A DNA stretch of 53,914 nt, taken from contig JAYMGJ010000220.1 of the NCBI GenBank assembly GCA_037178675.1, forward strand, positions 1-53,914. The letters run 5' to 3'. Positions 1 to 11,854 of this stretch are shown here, piece after piece (position 1 is the first letter of the stretch; every line of letters starts with the position of its first letter). The translations under genes were made by a program, and so were the position numbers. Under the pieces are notes generated by a model. The model made no database searches, was not told where the DNA came from, and saw nothing but the letters and a program-made list of their open reading frames with translations. Source of the DNA: Scleroderma bovista (Eukaryota > Basidiomycota > Agaricomycetes > Boletales > Sclerodermataceae).

Positions 1-720
1 GGACTGTGTGATCAATGGAGCCTGACACAATGTACCTTCCATCTGGTGAGAAGGCAACTGCCATGACTGGCTTTGTGTGTCCATAAAAAGGACTGCCTAA
101 CTGAGCACCTGTTTGTGCATCCCATAGTTGGATTGTATGATCATCAGAGCCAGACACAATGTGCCTCCCATCCAGTGAGAATGCAACTGACATGACAGGC
201 TTGGTGTGTCCTTGTAAAGGGTTACCCTCTTGGAGACCTGTCTGCACATCCCAAATCTGAACTGTATGATCAATGGAGCCAGACACAATATGTCTTCCAT
301 TCACTGAGAATGCAACTGACATCACTGATTTGGTGTGCCCCTGGAGGGGATGGCCCACCTGGACATATGCCTGAGCATCCCAAATCCGGATTGTGTGATC
401 ACATGAGCCTGACACAATGTACCTCCCATCTGGTGAGAACACAACTGACATGACTGGGCATGTATGACCCTGGAGGGGGTTGCACACCTGGACTCCTGTC
501 TGAGCATCCCAAATTTGGATTGTATGATCAAAAGAGCCAGATGCAATGTACCTTCCATCTGGTGAAAATGCAACTGAGAATACCTGTTTGGTATGCCCTT
601 GGAGAGGATTGCCCACCTGGGCACCAGTCTGAGCATCCCAAAGTCGGATTGTGCCATCTGAGGAGCCAGATGCAATATGCCTTCCTGTTGGTGAGAATGC
701 AACTGACCAAACAAAAGAAG
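1..720 (-). repeat. WD40 repeat array of the NLR
   Basis: Six near-identical coding repeats of about 129 bp, starting near 720, 590, 460, 330, 200 and 70 and continuing off the left edge. The repeats are very similar at DNA level. This is the pattern known for NWD/HET-E-like genes, where unequal exchange reshuffles the repeats. Residues that vary between copies (for example SFV, KQV, CPV, KSV, KPV after GHT) lie on the predicted binding face. Confidence 0.85.
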
Positions 721-3680
721 TGTGCCCTTGAAGGACACATTGATTGCTTGGCCAGTCTGCATGCTGTCCTGAAGCAACTCGAGCCAGGTTGGGGAATTGT
801 TTAGTCAATCCCATAACTAATGTTGACTGGGATGGAGAAAATGGCAGTGCTGACAAGTAGAGGTGTGGTGTGCTTTCAGCAATGATGCCAGCAAAGTTAG
901 ACACAAACTTGGTGCCATCTGTGATGACCATCAAAACATCTTTATACTCCATCCTTCCCTGCACAAGACATCATTGGCATAACATTTAGGGTAGTAGCAC
1001 CAGACTAAACTCACCTGCAGCCATCTCTCAGCAGCAGTGAGGGCCCCATATGCCTCACCAATGAACTTTGATACACCAAGTACTTCCAACCAAAACAGAA
1101 CCTGCTCTCCAGTGACAAACTCCTTCACATGTTGTGCCAGGTCCAAGTCAAACGCCGCATCTTGGAGGTGAATGGCCCAAAATCGACACGAATACATTAG
1201 ATGCCATGGAATGTTTTTTTGAACCTTCTTCTCCAAGTCCGTAACTGCCGAGTTACGCACATGTGACGATGCTAGTCCACAGATATTGAACCGAAGACCA
1301 TCTCGCATGACACGAATAGAAGCAAGGGAAAGGTCATGATGGATGTCGCCCTTGTCGATAAAGAATTCTCCACTCCGCCTTTTATCAACTAAAAAGTCGT
1401 AGAATGACGCATGCAGAGGGCGCACAGGAGTGGATGTGTCGGTGGTACCAGCCAGAAATGACGCCATGAAATCCACGACGATTCCTACGGGGTAGTGGTC
1501 GACCTCCTGGGAAAACTTGCGACGCATCGCATCCATAACGCTGATAGGCACCGGCTCCTTCGACCATAGGATCTGTCGCATGACAGAACGAAACCTATCC
1601 AGCACATCTGTGGAATCTTGTATGAGGTCTTTCAAAAACGTGGTGTACATCTCATCGAGGAGGTTGCTTCCATCACCAGCGCGAGACATGATCTTACGAA
1701 ACCGCTCCTGCGGGGTCACGCCGATTCTGGGGCGAAGGAAATCGCATGCCAGACGTGCCCACTCGAACAGACCATCTGATTGCGCAGCGAGCTGTCCGAA
1801 GGCTTTGTCAGAGAATGTGGCGCTGAGTGTCTTCAATTTGGTAGAAATGTAGAGAGTAATGTCGCGAGTTGTTGAATCGGAATCGATGTTGTCAAGGGAC
1901 CGGATCCGGATGTGTTCCTTGGAGTGGAATGCCTCCCTAATGTCCATGAGAGGCCGAGACGTCAAAAGTATCCTGATGTTCGCTGGAAACTCGGTGCCGT
2001 GACCAAGGATATCTAGAATACCCTCCCTGGTGATGTCACCCCCACTCTCGTCCAAAGCATCGATGATAACCACAACATTTTGGGTCAAAGACCCTTCCAA
2101 TTGAGAAAAAGGCTCCAGGATGAGCTTCTGCCACTGTTCCGCGATGTCTTCGGTGTCCCTCAGCGCGTGGTCATTGGCAATGATCCCAGCCAAAAGTAGC
2201 CGGAAGCGGAGGTCATGATCAGCCAAGTCGCGCGCGATGGTAGTGAACAGCTTGGTATGGAGTCCCTCATGATGTCTAACGCGAGTGAAACAGAAGCACG
2301 ACCCAAAGTTACCGAGGTTCTTGGCTTGCAGACCAATGGTGTGCGCTATGGCAGATTTTCCCTTGCCAGCTTGCCCGTGCAGCCAAAAGATACGTGGGGT
2401 AGCGCTGTTCGTGTCATTGATCCAGTCAATGATTTCATTCAAGATCTCAGTCCTCGTGCCATCAAGGCATTTCTTCGCCTGGTTCAGTCCAACCCTGCCC
2501 GCACAAGTGAGGGTGTCCAAACTAACGTCTTCCCGTATCTGTTGAACGCTATCGTGCATGTTGAGGATTGCCCGATCTCGAAACTCTTGCATCAACCTAT
2601 CCAACTTCGAGCTGTAATTGGTGATGGTAGCTGTTGTTTCGGAGAAAACATTCTTCCCGAGTCTCCCCCCTAGAAAACAGATGAGACTACGACACAACAA
2701 AATGCACAGGTACGTACAGAAGCTCTTCGTTTCCGAGTAGTGCGATATGAACTGCGCACATTCGTGTATTACTTGCGCAATCTGGACCAGCACATCGTTC
2801 ATGGAGTTGATCTTCGATGGATACCTATATTCCAGGATAAGCTCGTAAATTTGTTTGACTCTGGAAACGAGATCCATTATAGACATGTCGAGATTCGCTT
2901 GAGACAGAATCATCTATCCGACATCGCATGAAATTGGGAACACCGGACATGATGATGCATACCTGTGAAGCTGTAGCCAACACACTCAGCGCCATCCGAG
3001 CATATGGGTGAATCTGGACGCGGTCATCAGACAGGGTTAGACCACCTTAAATGAGTGGGCTGACATGAGCAATTCCATTGACAACCGTATTGAAGACGCT
3101 GAGGGGTTGGAGATAAGTCGTATCGATTGTATCCAATTTGGTCATCGCAGTATTCGCAAGGCCAATAGTATTGACAACAGTATTTGACAGGACAGGAATG
3201 GAGTCGACAGTCAATATTTTCTTCTCTGCATCATGAACATTGTTAGAAATGGCATGAATAGGTTGGTTATCGCCTGAAATCTGACGGAATCTATAAGCGC
3301 TCGCAATCGATGCGGTATTATGGGGACGCACCGCAGAAGTAGAAACCGCAAGTCCTTGACCTTTCTTCGCTGGGACGGATAAGTCGCGATCTCCAGCTAG
3401 ACTGCCTGTGGCACTGGTGACGAGTAGGTCATGAGCAGACAGCACAGGGACCACTTCTGTTTTCCCGGGAGCGGGTTCCTCATGGGTTTCCACCTTGCCA
3501 AAATACATGAATACATGACCTATCAGCATACGTACAATGATGCATATAGGCTTGACAGACCTCGTTAGGAGCAGCATTTTGGATGATCCTGTTGCGAAGA
3601 CGCTTGAACGCTGCTTTCGTTCTGGTGCAGACACCCAAACCCCTGGGTGTAGGGACAGTTGTCGAACGCTGACACGACAT
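1..3680 (-). CDS. NACHT-WD40 NLR-like protein (3' end cut by window edge)
   Basis: A fungal NLR-type STAND NTPase that couples ligand sensing by WD40 repeats to NTP-driven signalling. Proposed exons on the minus strand are 3561-3680, 3065-3493, 2963-3013, 2718-2913, 2670-flanked 1015-2669 and 1-958. All introns are GT-AG (48-67 nt) and the frame stays open for about 1136 visible residues. Residues 1-200 form an N-terminal helical region of the type found in basidiomycete NACHT proteins. The Walker A motif GQAGKGKS lies near residue 364 and the Walker B VVIIDALDES near 465. From about base 720 down to base 1 there are at least six WD40 repeats (GHT...SVAFS.DGR...SGS..HTI..WDAQTG, 43 residues each). 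The 48-nt intron at 2670-2717 is a multiple of three, so an unspliced reading stays open; removing it restores KSFW-GRLGKN. ATG at 3680 is the first in-frame start. The C-terminus is outside the window. Confidence 0.9.
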
Positions 3681-5040
3681 CAGACCCTTATCGAAACACG
3701 CTGTCGAGTTTACTTACTGCGCCCTCTGCGTTGGATGGGTTGAGTACGGTTTTTCCGCTTTTCCTGGACATTTACTTTGGGATTACTGTGGGAGATGGTC
3801 GTGCAGTAGGAGAGCCGAGCTCGGAGCGAACGGAGCATAGTTGACTAGCCTCGTTGTAAACATGCACCATATAGCATGAAATGGAGCTACATAAGCTGCT
3901 AGGAAGTGTTTCATCCAAGGCTACCTTTTGCCCAAAACACCGTCCAGAATTCTCACGTCATACATACTATGGGAATTTTGAATCTGTACCGTGAGGATAT
4001 GGGTGAGCCAAAAGTGTATGGATAACTTGATTTCTAGTCCATGGGCTTGGTCCAGACGCTTTGGGCAGGGTGAGACTCAGGAATCTCCAATCTAAAATAA
4101 GAAGCGTAAGTCTCTAACCCCGTGGCTGATGGAAGCTGACAGATTCGTCTTCCGATCATATTTGCGCTCTGCTCTCTCATCCGTCGCGCCCTACTGCACT
4201 CAGCAGCAGTTCTCAATGTATTTGCATCCTTTGCGTCCTGCTGAACTCGGCATTAAATTCAGTGCGAAAGAGTTCAATCTGGTAGTTGCCAATCCGAAGT
4301 TTTTGACTTCGAATTTGTGGTCGAACCAGAATTTCAAATTTCGAACCAAAGCATTGCAAGTCACCTCACCTCTGTGGCAATACTAGCGAGCACACGCAGG
4401 CACACGCCCATAAGTAGAGCACTTGTATGTATGTACATTGTATGATAAATGATGGGCAGCTCGAGGGTGAATTAACTCTTCAAAGCTTCATCCCGCAACT
4501 TTTGGTTCAAGGTTAGCACGTCGGAAGTTGTTGATGCTGATCAGGGATGGCATTGACGACTCCGCGTCGCTAGCTCAAGTATGGCTCCCAGATGCTCTCA
4601 AGAGGTCGATATAAATCCGCTGTGTGATCCATCATCGCCTTGTTTACCTAAAAAGTCACTGCAACGAAATGCACGACCTCCGGAGTCCGGACCCGGTGTT
4701 CACTGTTTCGTTCTCCGTTTGTGTCACATTCGTGGGGTGGATTCTTCTCGCCGTTTCTTAGTTCAAACTTCATGTCACAGAACGAATTCGGAATATTGTG
4801 ATTTCAGTGTGGCTATTCGGACAGCGGGCCGTAGCCAATGGTGTCTTGATCTATGAACGGTATTTTGAACTCTCCTGGGCCAACCTAATTTCCGTGTCAC
4901 TCGCCATGCTTGGTTCGCAGGGTGTTGTCGCGGCCTTTTTCTAGTTTTAAGTTCGCGCCGATTCGGCGGCGTTTGTCATTCCCCCTCCGACATTGAACTC
5001 CAGAACATACCGATTCCCAATCGCTATGCGACGACTCGGG
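3681..5040. other. Intergenic region between NLR and first kinase
   Basis: This stretch of about 1.4 kb should hold the NLR promoter (toward 3680) and the 5' end of the kinase at 5041. The short open frames here show no family motifs and no typical codon pattern. An ATG at 4581 opens a 91-codon frame that I could not join to the kinase. No transposon ends were recognised. Confidence 0.4.
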
Positions 5041-6329
5041 TTTTACCAGTGGGTGTCGATCTCCCAAGTTTAAAGTGCCAACCTTCGAGGGCTGCCGTAG
5101 TCCACAGGATCCCAGGAAGGCACTCAAAGATCTGGCCCAGCATGCAACACGGTATAACGTCAGCCTCGACGGGCTGGTATCCAGAGACAACGTCTACATT
5201 TTGCGAGGTGCTAGTGGTGTTGTTTATTCGGGCACAGTGGTAGATCGAGATGGAAAGTTAGACAAGACAGAGATTACAGATGGTGATTTCCGGAAAAATA
5301 GATATGGCAGGAAGGTGAATTTATTCATAACTTGCTTATTAGCCTCTGATTGAAACGGGATCAAAGGTGGCCATAAAGATTCCACGTGCCGGTCCTCCAT
5401 GCACCGAAGCGAATATTAAGGTATTGATGATGACCATTTTCCATTGGCGATCTAATCTTTGATCAGAGATTCATCGAAGAAGTCTATGTCTGGTCCAAGT
5501 TGGATCATGAAAATATCCTCCCACTCCTCGGTATCACCCTCGAGTTTGATATGACAGTATCCATGGTTTCTGCATGGATGGAGAAAGGAAATGCACGTAC
5601 TTATGTGCAGGATAAAGCTATTGATCCTCGGCCCCTGGTAAGCTGCAGAGACTCGAAGCAGATTCAGACTACATGCTACACAGATCGATGGAATCGCCCG
5701 CGGGTTGCATTATCTGCATAACCACAAACCAAGTGCAATATTTCACGGCGATCTCAAAGGCGTACGCCCGATTACATTTCCGGAGATGGCTTCTGTCTGA
5801 CGCGATCGTATTGCAGGTCAATGTCTTGATCTCCGATAATGGTCAAGCACTCCTGACCGACTTTGGATTTTCTCACATGGTGAATTCTTCATTTAGCATG
5901 ACAGTCTCCAGCCACGGGGGAGGCAAAGGCACGTTGAAATGGAAGTCTCCAGAACTTTTGCAGGGCGGTGTGGTATCAGCCAAAGCGGACGTGTGGGCAT
6001 TCGGGATGACAGCCCTTGTACGCCTTTCACTCCTTCACACCTACTATGTTAAAGGAAAACAGGAGCTCTTCACACGTGAAGACCCTTTTCATGGCTTCCC
6101 CACTTTCGCTGCCGCCATGTTTAGGATCATCATGGGAAGACCAGATCGTCCAAGCGCCAACGATACATGCGAGCGTATGACAGATGATTGGTGGAACATC
6201 TGCTCCACATGTTGGCAAAACAGCCCCGCGTCCCGCCCTACAATGTTAGATATAGTTGAAACAATCACAAGGATAGTACGTTCTCTCTCAGTTGCAATGT
6301 TTCCTTCACCTACCTACCTTTACAGATGA
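5041..6329 (+). CDS. TKL protein kinase, single domain (5' exon incomplete)
   Basis: Ser/Thr-type TKL kinase. Exons: an open 5' exon ending at 5314, then 5367-5420 (54 nt, VAIK lysine), 5467-5637 (171 nt, alpha-C Glu in FIEEVYVW to the hinge), 5684-5761 (78 nt, ending HGDLKG), 5817-6017 (NVLIS, DFGF, SPE, WAFGM) and 6063 to a stop at 6329. All introns are GT-AG, phase 0, 45-55 nt. The ATP lysine, the catalytic Asp and Asn (HGDLKG-VN) and DFG are all present, so it should be active. HG instead of HR makes it a non-RD kinase. I could not find a convincing ATG in frame with the first exon; a stop lies upstream near 5003 and an acceptor near 5013 may mark another 5' exon. An alternative last intron (6276-6325) would end the protein with Met-Asn-stop; in the multi-kinase genes the same kind of intron leads into the next domain. 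Confidence 0.8.
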
Positions 6330-6427
6330 ACTGACACAGATGGTGAACCCTATCCATCTTCGTGGCCATGAATCTCAAGTGTTCGGTGATGAAAAAATGC
6401 TGCGTATTGGAACTCGAAACACGAAAC

Positions 6428-6526
6428 CTGAAATTTGGTGCGGACCCTGTGGCTTCACACTCATACATGATAGTGTTGAGATCCTGTTTTTGTAGCGATG
6501 TGATGGTTAGTGATCCCAGACAAGTC
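6428..6526 (+). repeat. Dispersed repeat R1, copy a
   Basis: About 99 bp, closely matching 17304-17403 (mostly substitutions, few gaps). Both contain the block ATCCTGTTTTTGTAGCGA or its near match. A weaker fragment follows the kinase at 9901, near 11010-11040. All three copies lie just 3' of kinase genes, so R1 may be an old shared 3' flank or a small non-autonomous element. Confidence 0.6.
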
Positions 6527-6552
6527 AGCTGCCCTTGTCAGAGTCCAGTGCA

Positions 6553-6626
6553 CTTGAAGTACTTATCTTAGAGGTATTTTATACCAATATCAACAGATTA
6601 TCGCTATGCGGCCTGTACGGTATGCT
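6553..6626 (+). repeat. Dispersed repeat R2, copy a
   Basis: About 74 bp matching 11242-11313, with the shared core TTTTATACCAATATCAAC and GCGGCCTGTA. It lies downstream of the kinase at 5041, as copy b does for the kinase at 9901. This suggests the two kinase genes were duplicated with their 3' flanks. Confidence 0.6.
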
Positions 6627-7259
6627 AGAAGAACTTAAGCGACTTAATTGAGTCTACGCTCATAGCAGTGACACTGCAGGTTCAGGTTAGGGTAAGTGTC
6701 ATGCACGATGGCCTTATTTAGTATGCTAGAATGGAGTGATGGAAAATGCTTGGATGTTTAATGCAAGGGAATGCACCCAAAGGAATATCGAAGTAAGTCA
6801 TACAATGGGCATGACCAAATCCAATATCCCTTTCCAAAAATTTCTGCTTTACTACAAACAGTACGCTCTCCAGAATGATGCACCCTTCGCGCCGATTCCG
6901 AGTTTAATTAGGTGGGTTTTGCCGAAGCATAATATAAACCTCACTGTAAAGGACCCGTGGCACCAGCTGCTCTCAGTGATAGTGCTTCAATAATCCTGGC
7001 ATCGAAATGTAAGCATCAACACTTTGGTTAGGACTGCGACTTCCTACTACATTGCAGACAGAGTATAAATATCAATGACAAGGTCCAATGGTGTATCAGA
7101 ATTGCTCTGCGATTCAAATCAAGCTTCGAACTAAGTCTCTTTATGTGACAGTTCTCAATGACCATTCACGAGGTTATCACGATGAGAATGATTCACTGGA
7201 CCATTGGCGTGCGTTAAACCGTTTGGGGCGGTCCGATGGAGCGATGCCATCTTCAAGCA

Positions 7260-8532
7260 TCAATCAATAACAGACAACCGTAAGTCAGGGGAAGAACGTA
7301 CTATTTGTTCGATTTTCTTAGCTACCCGTAACATGGTAGGACGCATGGAGGGGTCGGAGTGCCAGCATTCGGAGCACATATCCCACCACTCGTCCGTCAA
7401 ACGAAAACACGCATTTTCAGCACTTGGGCGATCTGGCAGGCCTTTAACCATCCTCATCATGATGGCAACGCCGCGGAAGGGGTAAAAGGGGTCTTCACGC
7501 GTGAACAGCTCCTGCAGAAATTCAGCTATGGGCCTACGAGCACAGATGGAGGAAATGTTACCAAAGCCGTCATTGCAAATGCCCACACATCTTGTGCGGC
7601 TGTTGGCTCGTGATAGACTTCAAACAGTTCTGGTGCCATCCATGGCAACGAACCTCCAGTATGTCCTGGAGTGGACATACTGAATGAAGAATTGGTGAGG
7701 AACGATAGACCAAAATCAATAAGAAGGGCTTTGCCCTCTTCAGTCACTAACACATTGAGCTACAACAGGCCTCATCAAATAGGAACACGTTACGGAAACA
7801 AACAGACTCACACCCTTCACATCTCCATGGTACAGTGGGTTAGGACCGCAGTTATGCAGGTAACATAACCCACTTGCGATCCCTTGGATCTATACGACAT
7901 TCAGGTAGTGTTCGCTTGAAATACCTACGACATACCAATGGACAGGGATCAACAGACTTATCCCGCACATAATCACGCGCATTTCCATTCTCCGCCCACG
8001 GAGAAACAATCGATACGGTCAGTTCAAATTGCGTAGTGATCCCAATGAGAGGAAGGATATTTGCATGATCGAGCTTGGACCAGGCATGTACTTCTTTCAG
8101 GAATTTCTATCCAAGGATCAGGGCAGGTCTAAGCACGCTAATTGTACGCACCTTGATGGTTTCCTCATCCCCTGGAAGACCACCACGAGGAGTCTTTATG
8201 GCCACCTTGGCTCACGCCCATCAGAGGTAGGACAGAGTACGATTCGAGCATAGATTTACCTTGATAGCCTTGCTATTTCCGCAAAGGCCTGCCCCTCCAG
8301 TCAATACCTCTTCTCTTGGTTGCAGAATGCCTGACGAAACTGTAGCATATCCCCCTCGCGAACAAGATACATTGTCTTTAGACACCAATCCATCGAGGTT
8401 GACGCTATACCGCGATGCACGTATGGCAAATTCTTCCAGTGACACCCTGGGGTCCGATGAAGGATTGTTATCTACCGGTCCATGTGCGTTAATATTGTTG
8501 GCTTGTTGCAAGGGAACTCCGTTACTCTGCAT
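7260..8532 (-). CDS. TKL protein kinase, single domain
   Basis: Exons 8260-8532, 8152-8205, 7936-8106, 7812-7889, 7562-7759 and 7260-7511 (273, 54, 171, 78, 198 and 252 nt) splice in phase 0 to a 341-residue protein starting at ATG 8532. Residues 1-91 hold an N-terminal extension and the glycine-rich region (RGGYATV). The 54-nt exon carries VAIK, followed by KFLKEVHAW (alpha-C Glu), HGDVKG then LNVLV (catalytic Asp and Asn), DFGL and APE. All key residues are present, so an active non-RD kinase is predicted. The frame reads on past the position of the usual last intron to a stop at 7260. Upstream, the frame at 8542-8910 could be joined by an in-frame intron of about 70 nt, so an N-terminal extension cannot be excluded. 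Confidence 0.87.
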
Positions 8533-8782
8533 GAAGATGACTTAAGGTACAATGATAGGAATGGGTTGAGGAACAAACGGTGCACAGACTGGTCCTACTT
8601 TATGGCCTCCTTCAGGTAGGCCCAAAGCCTGACCATTTATGGGCAAGGCAGTACAAGCTTGTCCAATGATTACCCAAAGGAAGCGGGGTAGAGGGGATAT
8701 CAAATACTGGCGCCCATTCTTACAATGCGGTGTGGAGCCGACCTTGATGTAGCAGGGTAGAATGGCCAAGTACACTGATCGA

Positions 8783-9277
8783 TTAAGACACACGTAGTGC
8801 GTACTTAGGGGTGTCAGTACTAGACCAAGCCGGATCCGGACAGCCTTGCTCGCTAGTTGGAATTGTTGTCGACCCACTATCGCTTGTAGAGAACACCGAA
8901 ATTTGTCCACAAGCGCTCAAAACACATGAAGGCTTGGAATTCACACCGGGGCATTTCCTAATGGTTCCTGTCAGTTGTGTACAAACTTGGATGAGTGGGC
9001 TTGCCATCGCAAAGTAGGGATTAGTACAAAGCCTAGCCAATGAGCGTGTGCGCTGCCTCCGTGAAAGGTCGATGAACAAAAGTATACGCAATTCCACGCA
9101 GTCGTACCAGTCATTCTCGGTAGGGAATATAAAATCACTGGATGTTTTCTTCTTGTACACAGGCGCCAACGCTCCTAGGTGATCTCTCTCTGGTAGTAAG
9201 AAACGTCGAGTTCTGTGAATTGAACCCAGCAGGACGACACTCCCCAGTTGACCCAGAACCATTACTAAAGCAGTCAC
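8783..9277 (-). CDS. Hypothetical open frame upstream of the 7260 kinase
   Basis: A 164-codon frame on the same strand as the kinase downstream. I do not recognise a family. It has a hydrophobic start, a basic middle with RRQRTR, and a Ser/Thr-rich tail. The listed start is inside a longer region with possible introns (near 9330-9410), so the gene model is unresolved. It may be a separate small gene, a 5' part of the kinase gene, or chance. Confidence 0.25.
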   Translation of the reverse strand: MTALVMVLGQLGSVVLLGSIHRTRRFLLPERDHLGALAPVYKKKTSSDFIFPTENDWYDCVELRILLFIDLSRRQRTRSLARLCTNPYFAMASPLIQVCTQLTGTIRKCPGVNSKPSCVLSACGQISVFSTSDSGSTTIPTSEQGCPDPAWSSTDTPKYALRVS

Positions 9278-9853
9278 TCAGTGAGTTGTCTCAGTTGCGC
9301 ATTCAACAAGTTCTCTACATTACGCACAATGTTATACTCGGAATGCCGCCTGCGTCGGTAGAAGCCTTGCTTGGGGAAGGACAGGCCATAATGAAACTAC
9401 ACTTTTCAATACCATGTGATAGTTTCCTTGGAGATCATATCAGTGGACGACGGCATGAACATGGGCACGCTGAGACGAGACAGACTGTTGGAGACACGAT
9501 ACTGATACTGCAGAGAAATACGTGACAAAAAGGCAAAAAACCTCAGTAGCACCGGACAAAGTCCGGACGGCGGACGGCTTTATCCGGTTTCGAACCTAGA
9601 ATAGCTTGGCTCCGATTCTATCCCAAAACCCTTGTCGTACTACTACCCTGGTCCCTGGCATGTGGTGCATCCCTTCATCAATGAACGTTGCTGCAGTATC
9701 AAACCACGACTTTCCGTCTGCGTCGTGTATACCCACTTAGGGACTTCTCACATTCTTATCTGTCCAAGATCCTGAATTGAACGTGCCACGGGACTGGCAA
9801 AATGGAGCCGTCATTCCTTGCATGCAGGCTCAGCTGGGGCACTCACAGTACTC

Positions 9854-9860
9854 TATAAAA
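9854..9860 (+). promoter_or_regulatory. TATA box of the 9901 kinase
   Basis: TATAAAA lies 40 bp upstream of the ATG at 9901 and on its strand. The position fits a short 5' leader. Confidence 0.5.
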
Positions 9861-9900
9861 ATAACGCAGATCCAGCGCTTCTACCGCTACCACCGTGCTC

Positions 9901-10980
9901 ATGGACGCGAGGCTTGCACTTGAAAAGCTATCCCAACAGGCATCCTCGTATACCGTCGTTCTCAACGGGAGGGTTAGTCGAGACATTACTCGACGTCCCC
10001 TCACCGGCGACTCTGCGGATGTATACGAAGGAACTTTAATCCCAGATGGAACAAAGGTCGCTGTGAAAACCATCCATGCCGATCCTCCTTCCAGTCAAGA
10101 ATCCATCAAGGTTCGCATACTCCTCAGATTTGCATCTTGCACTCATTGTCGTATAGCATGTCCTACGGGAAGTATGTACCTGGTCGAAACTACGTCACGA
10201 GAATATCCAGCCACTTCTTGGGATTACCACTGATTTCTGCCTCACTGTCTCGATGGTCTCCACTTGGAGGAAGAAAGGAAATGCGTTTGATTACGTGCAA
10301 GACGATTCTGTTGATCCACGACCGTTGGTAAGTCCACGGTTCTATCCGAGTGGGGAAATGATGCCATGCCGAATGCAGCTCGTAGGGATCGCGAAGGGGT
10401 TACACTACTTGCACAGTCATGAGTCTGGTGCGATCTGTCATGGCGATTTGCGAGGCGTATGTTTCCCTTCTCCCCGTTATTATGTGTCGTGATGATACTC
10501 TTGATGCAGTGCAATGTCCTCATATCTGATGATGGTCAGGCACTCCTGACTGATTTTGGCTTTTCTTCCCTTGTCCTTTCGTCATTTACTCTTCCCGTTG
10601 GCACACACTCTATGGTCTCCATAAACTGGATTGCTCCAGAAAGTCTCGAAGATTTTAAGCCCACTGTGGAAGGTGATATATGGGCTTACGGAATGACAGC
10701 ATTGGTTTGATTCTACCTTTCTTCGTCTTCATATTGGATTAAGAATTATTTCCAGGAACTGTTTACCCGGAAGCCACCTTTGCATGAAATAAACACGATA
10801 CCACGTCTCATAACCCGTATCATGAGCGATACACCAGACAGGCCCACTGAAGAGTCTACAAATTCTCGTCTGACAGATGCGTGGTGGGCAATATGTACTT
10901 CATGTTGGAATCGTACTCCGAGCGCGCGCCCTAGCACTGCGGAGATTACTACTAGAGTCGGATCTCCTTCCGCGATTTAG
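9901..10980 (+). CDS. TKL protein kinase, single domain, subtype with VAVK in exon 1
   Basis: Exons 9901-10110, 10157-10327, 10379-10456, 10510-10704 and 10756-10980 (210, 171, 78, 195 and 225 nt) are all phase 0 and give a 292-residue protein. The separate 54-nt VAIK exon of the neighbours is missing here because VAVK is inside exon 1. Motifs: HVLREVCTW (alpha-C Glu), CHGDLRG then CNVLIS (catalytic Asp and Asn), DFGF, APE, and WAYGMTAL. All catalytic residues are present and the non-RD HG pair is conserved. The closest paralogue in the window is the frameshifted gene at 37612-38691, which shares the start MD.RLALEKLSQQAS. Confidence 0.88.
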
Positions 10981-11854
10981 TCTAGTGAAGTCTCCCAGAC
11001 CGTACCGTCCTTTTCATACATGACAGTGTTCTAATCCTTGTAGAATAGCCATGTAAAGTACATTGTAACTACATATCCCATACATGTTTTTTCCTTGTCG
11101 TTGTCCTTAGATGTTTACAGAGGTTATCCACTACTCTCCGAACATTACTATGTAGTTGCCTGAATTCCACTGTTCTCGCTGTCCTCAGGTTGCTCTGACG
11201 AGGCTCTGCCTTCCTGCCAGCGATGTGGTGGTCCAATCATCATCTGAAGTACTTATAGAGGTTTTTTATACCAATATCAACGGATTATCGTGATGCGGCC
11301 TGTATGGTATGCTGCACCTTTATTGTAAAGCTGGGGAGGGGAACGCCGACTGTGCGGTGTGAATGCTATATGCTAGAAGAACATAAGTAAATGCATTGGC
11401 AAGATGCTTTGAAGTTGTGGTGGGTGGTGACTAGTAGTACCTACTACCTACTACTGGTCAACCGCCACAACGACACTAAGATCTCAACACACAATTTCCA
11501 GATTAAAATATGTTATTGAGAAGGAGACTGAGGGAAAATTTTACATCGGAGCGGGGAGATACGGAACGAGATATTGTATTGCAACACTATATATGTGTGA
11601 TGGATGAGCAGTCTCACTGAGTGACATTTCGGCCAAGTTTGAATGCACGTACGATTGCCTCGTCCATCACATAAGTACTCTGCTAGCGTAGAAGTATGAT
11701 TCCCTCAGGTTTGCGCCAAACTCCAAAAGTAACCGGATCTCAGGCTGTCCGTTGGTGTGGTATTCTCAGGTCACTGAGAAAACCACCATAACGTACAGCG
11801 AGTCCCTTGGAACCTGGAGCACCGAACCCCGCCATTGTAACTAGCATCACAAAC
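10981..11854. other. Intergenic region after the 9901 kinase
   Basis: Contains an R1 fragment (about 11010-11040) and R2 copy b (11242-11313). Just after R2b a segment of about 55 bp is flanked by a repeated TATGCT, which could be a small insertion. The rest shows no gene. Confidence 0.35.
11242..11313 (+). repeat. Dispersed repeat R2, copy b
   Basis: Matches 6553-6626 with about ten differences, in the same orientation and again 3' of a kinase gene on the plus strand. The flanking TATGCTAGAAGAAC of copy a resumes near 11367, after an extra 55 bp. Confidence 0.6.

Larger units (their letters stand above)
6335..7259. other. Intergenic region with two dispersed repeats
   Basis: Lies between the convergent kinases at 5041 (+) and 7260 (-). 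It contains the repeats at 6428-6526 and 6553-6626 described separately. The rest is AT-rich with only short frames and no recognisable gene. Confidence 0.4.

Noticed and set aside
4581..4856. A 91-codon plus-strand frame as a 5' exon of the 5041 kinase
   Set aside because: I found no splice pair that joins it in frame, and it has no motif or similarity to the N-termini of the other kinases.
8542..8910. Fusion of an upstream frame to the 7260 kinase
   Set aside because: An in-frame intron of about 70 nt is possible, but the upstream frame has no recognisable domain and the ATG at 8532 already gives a complete kinase.
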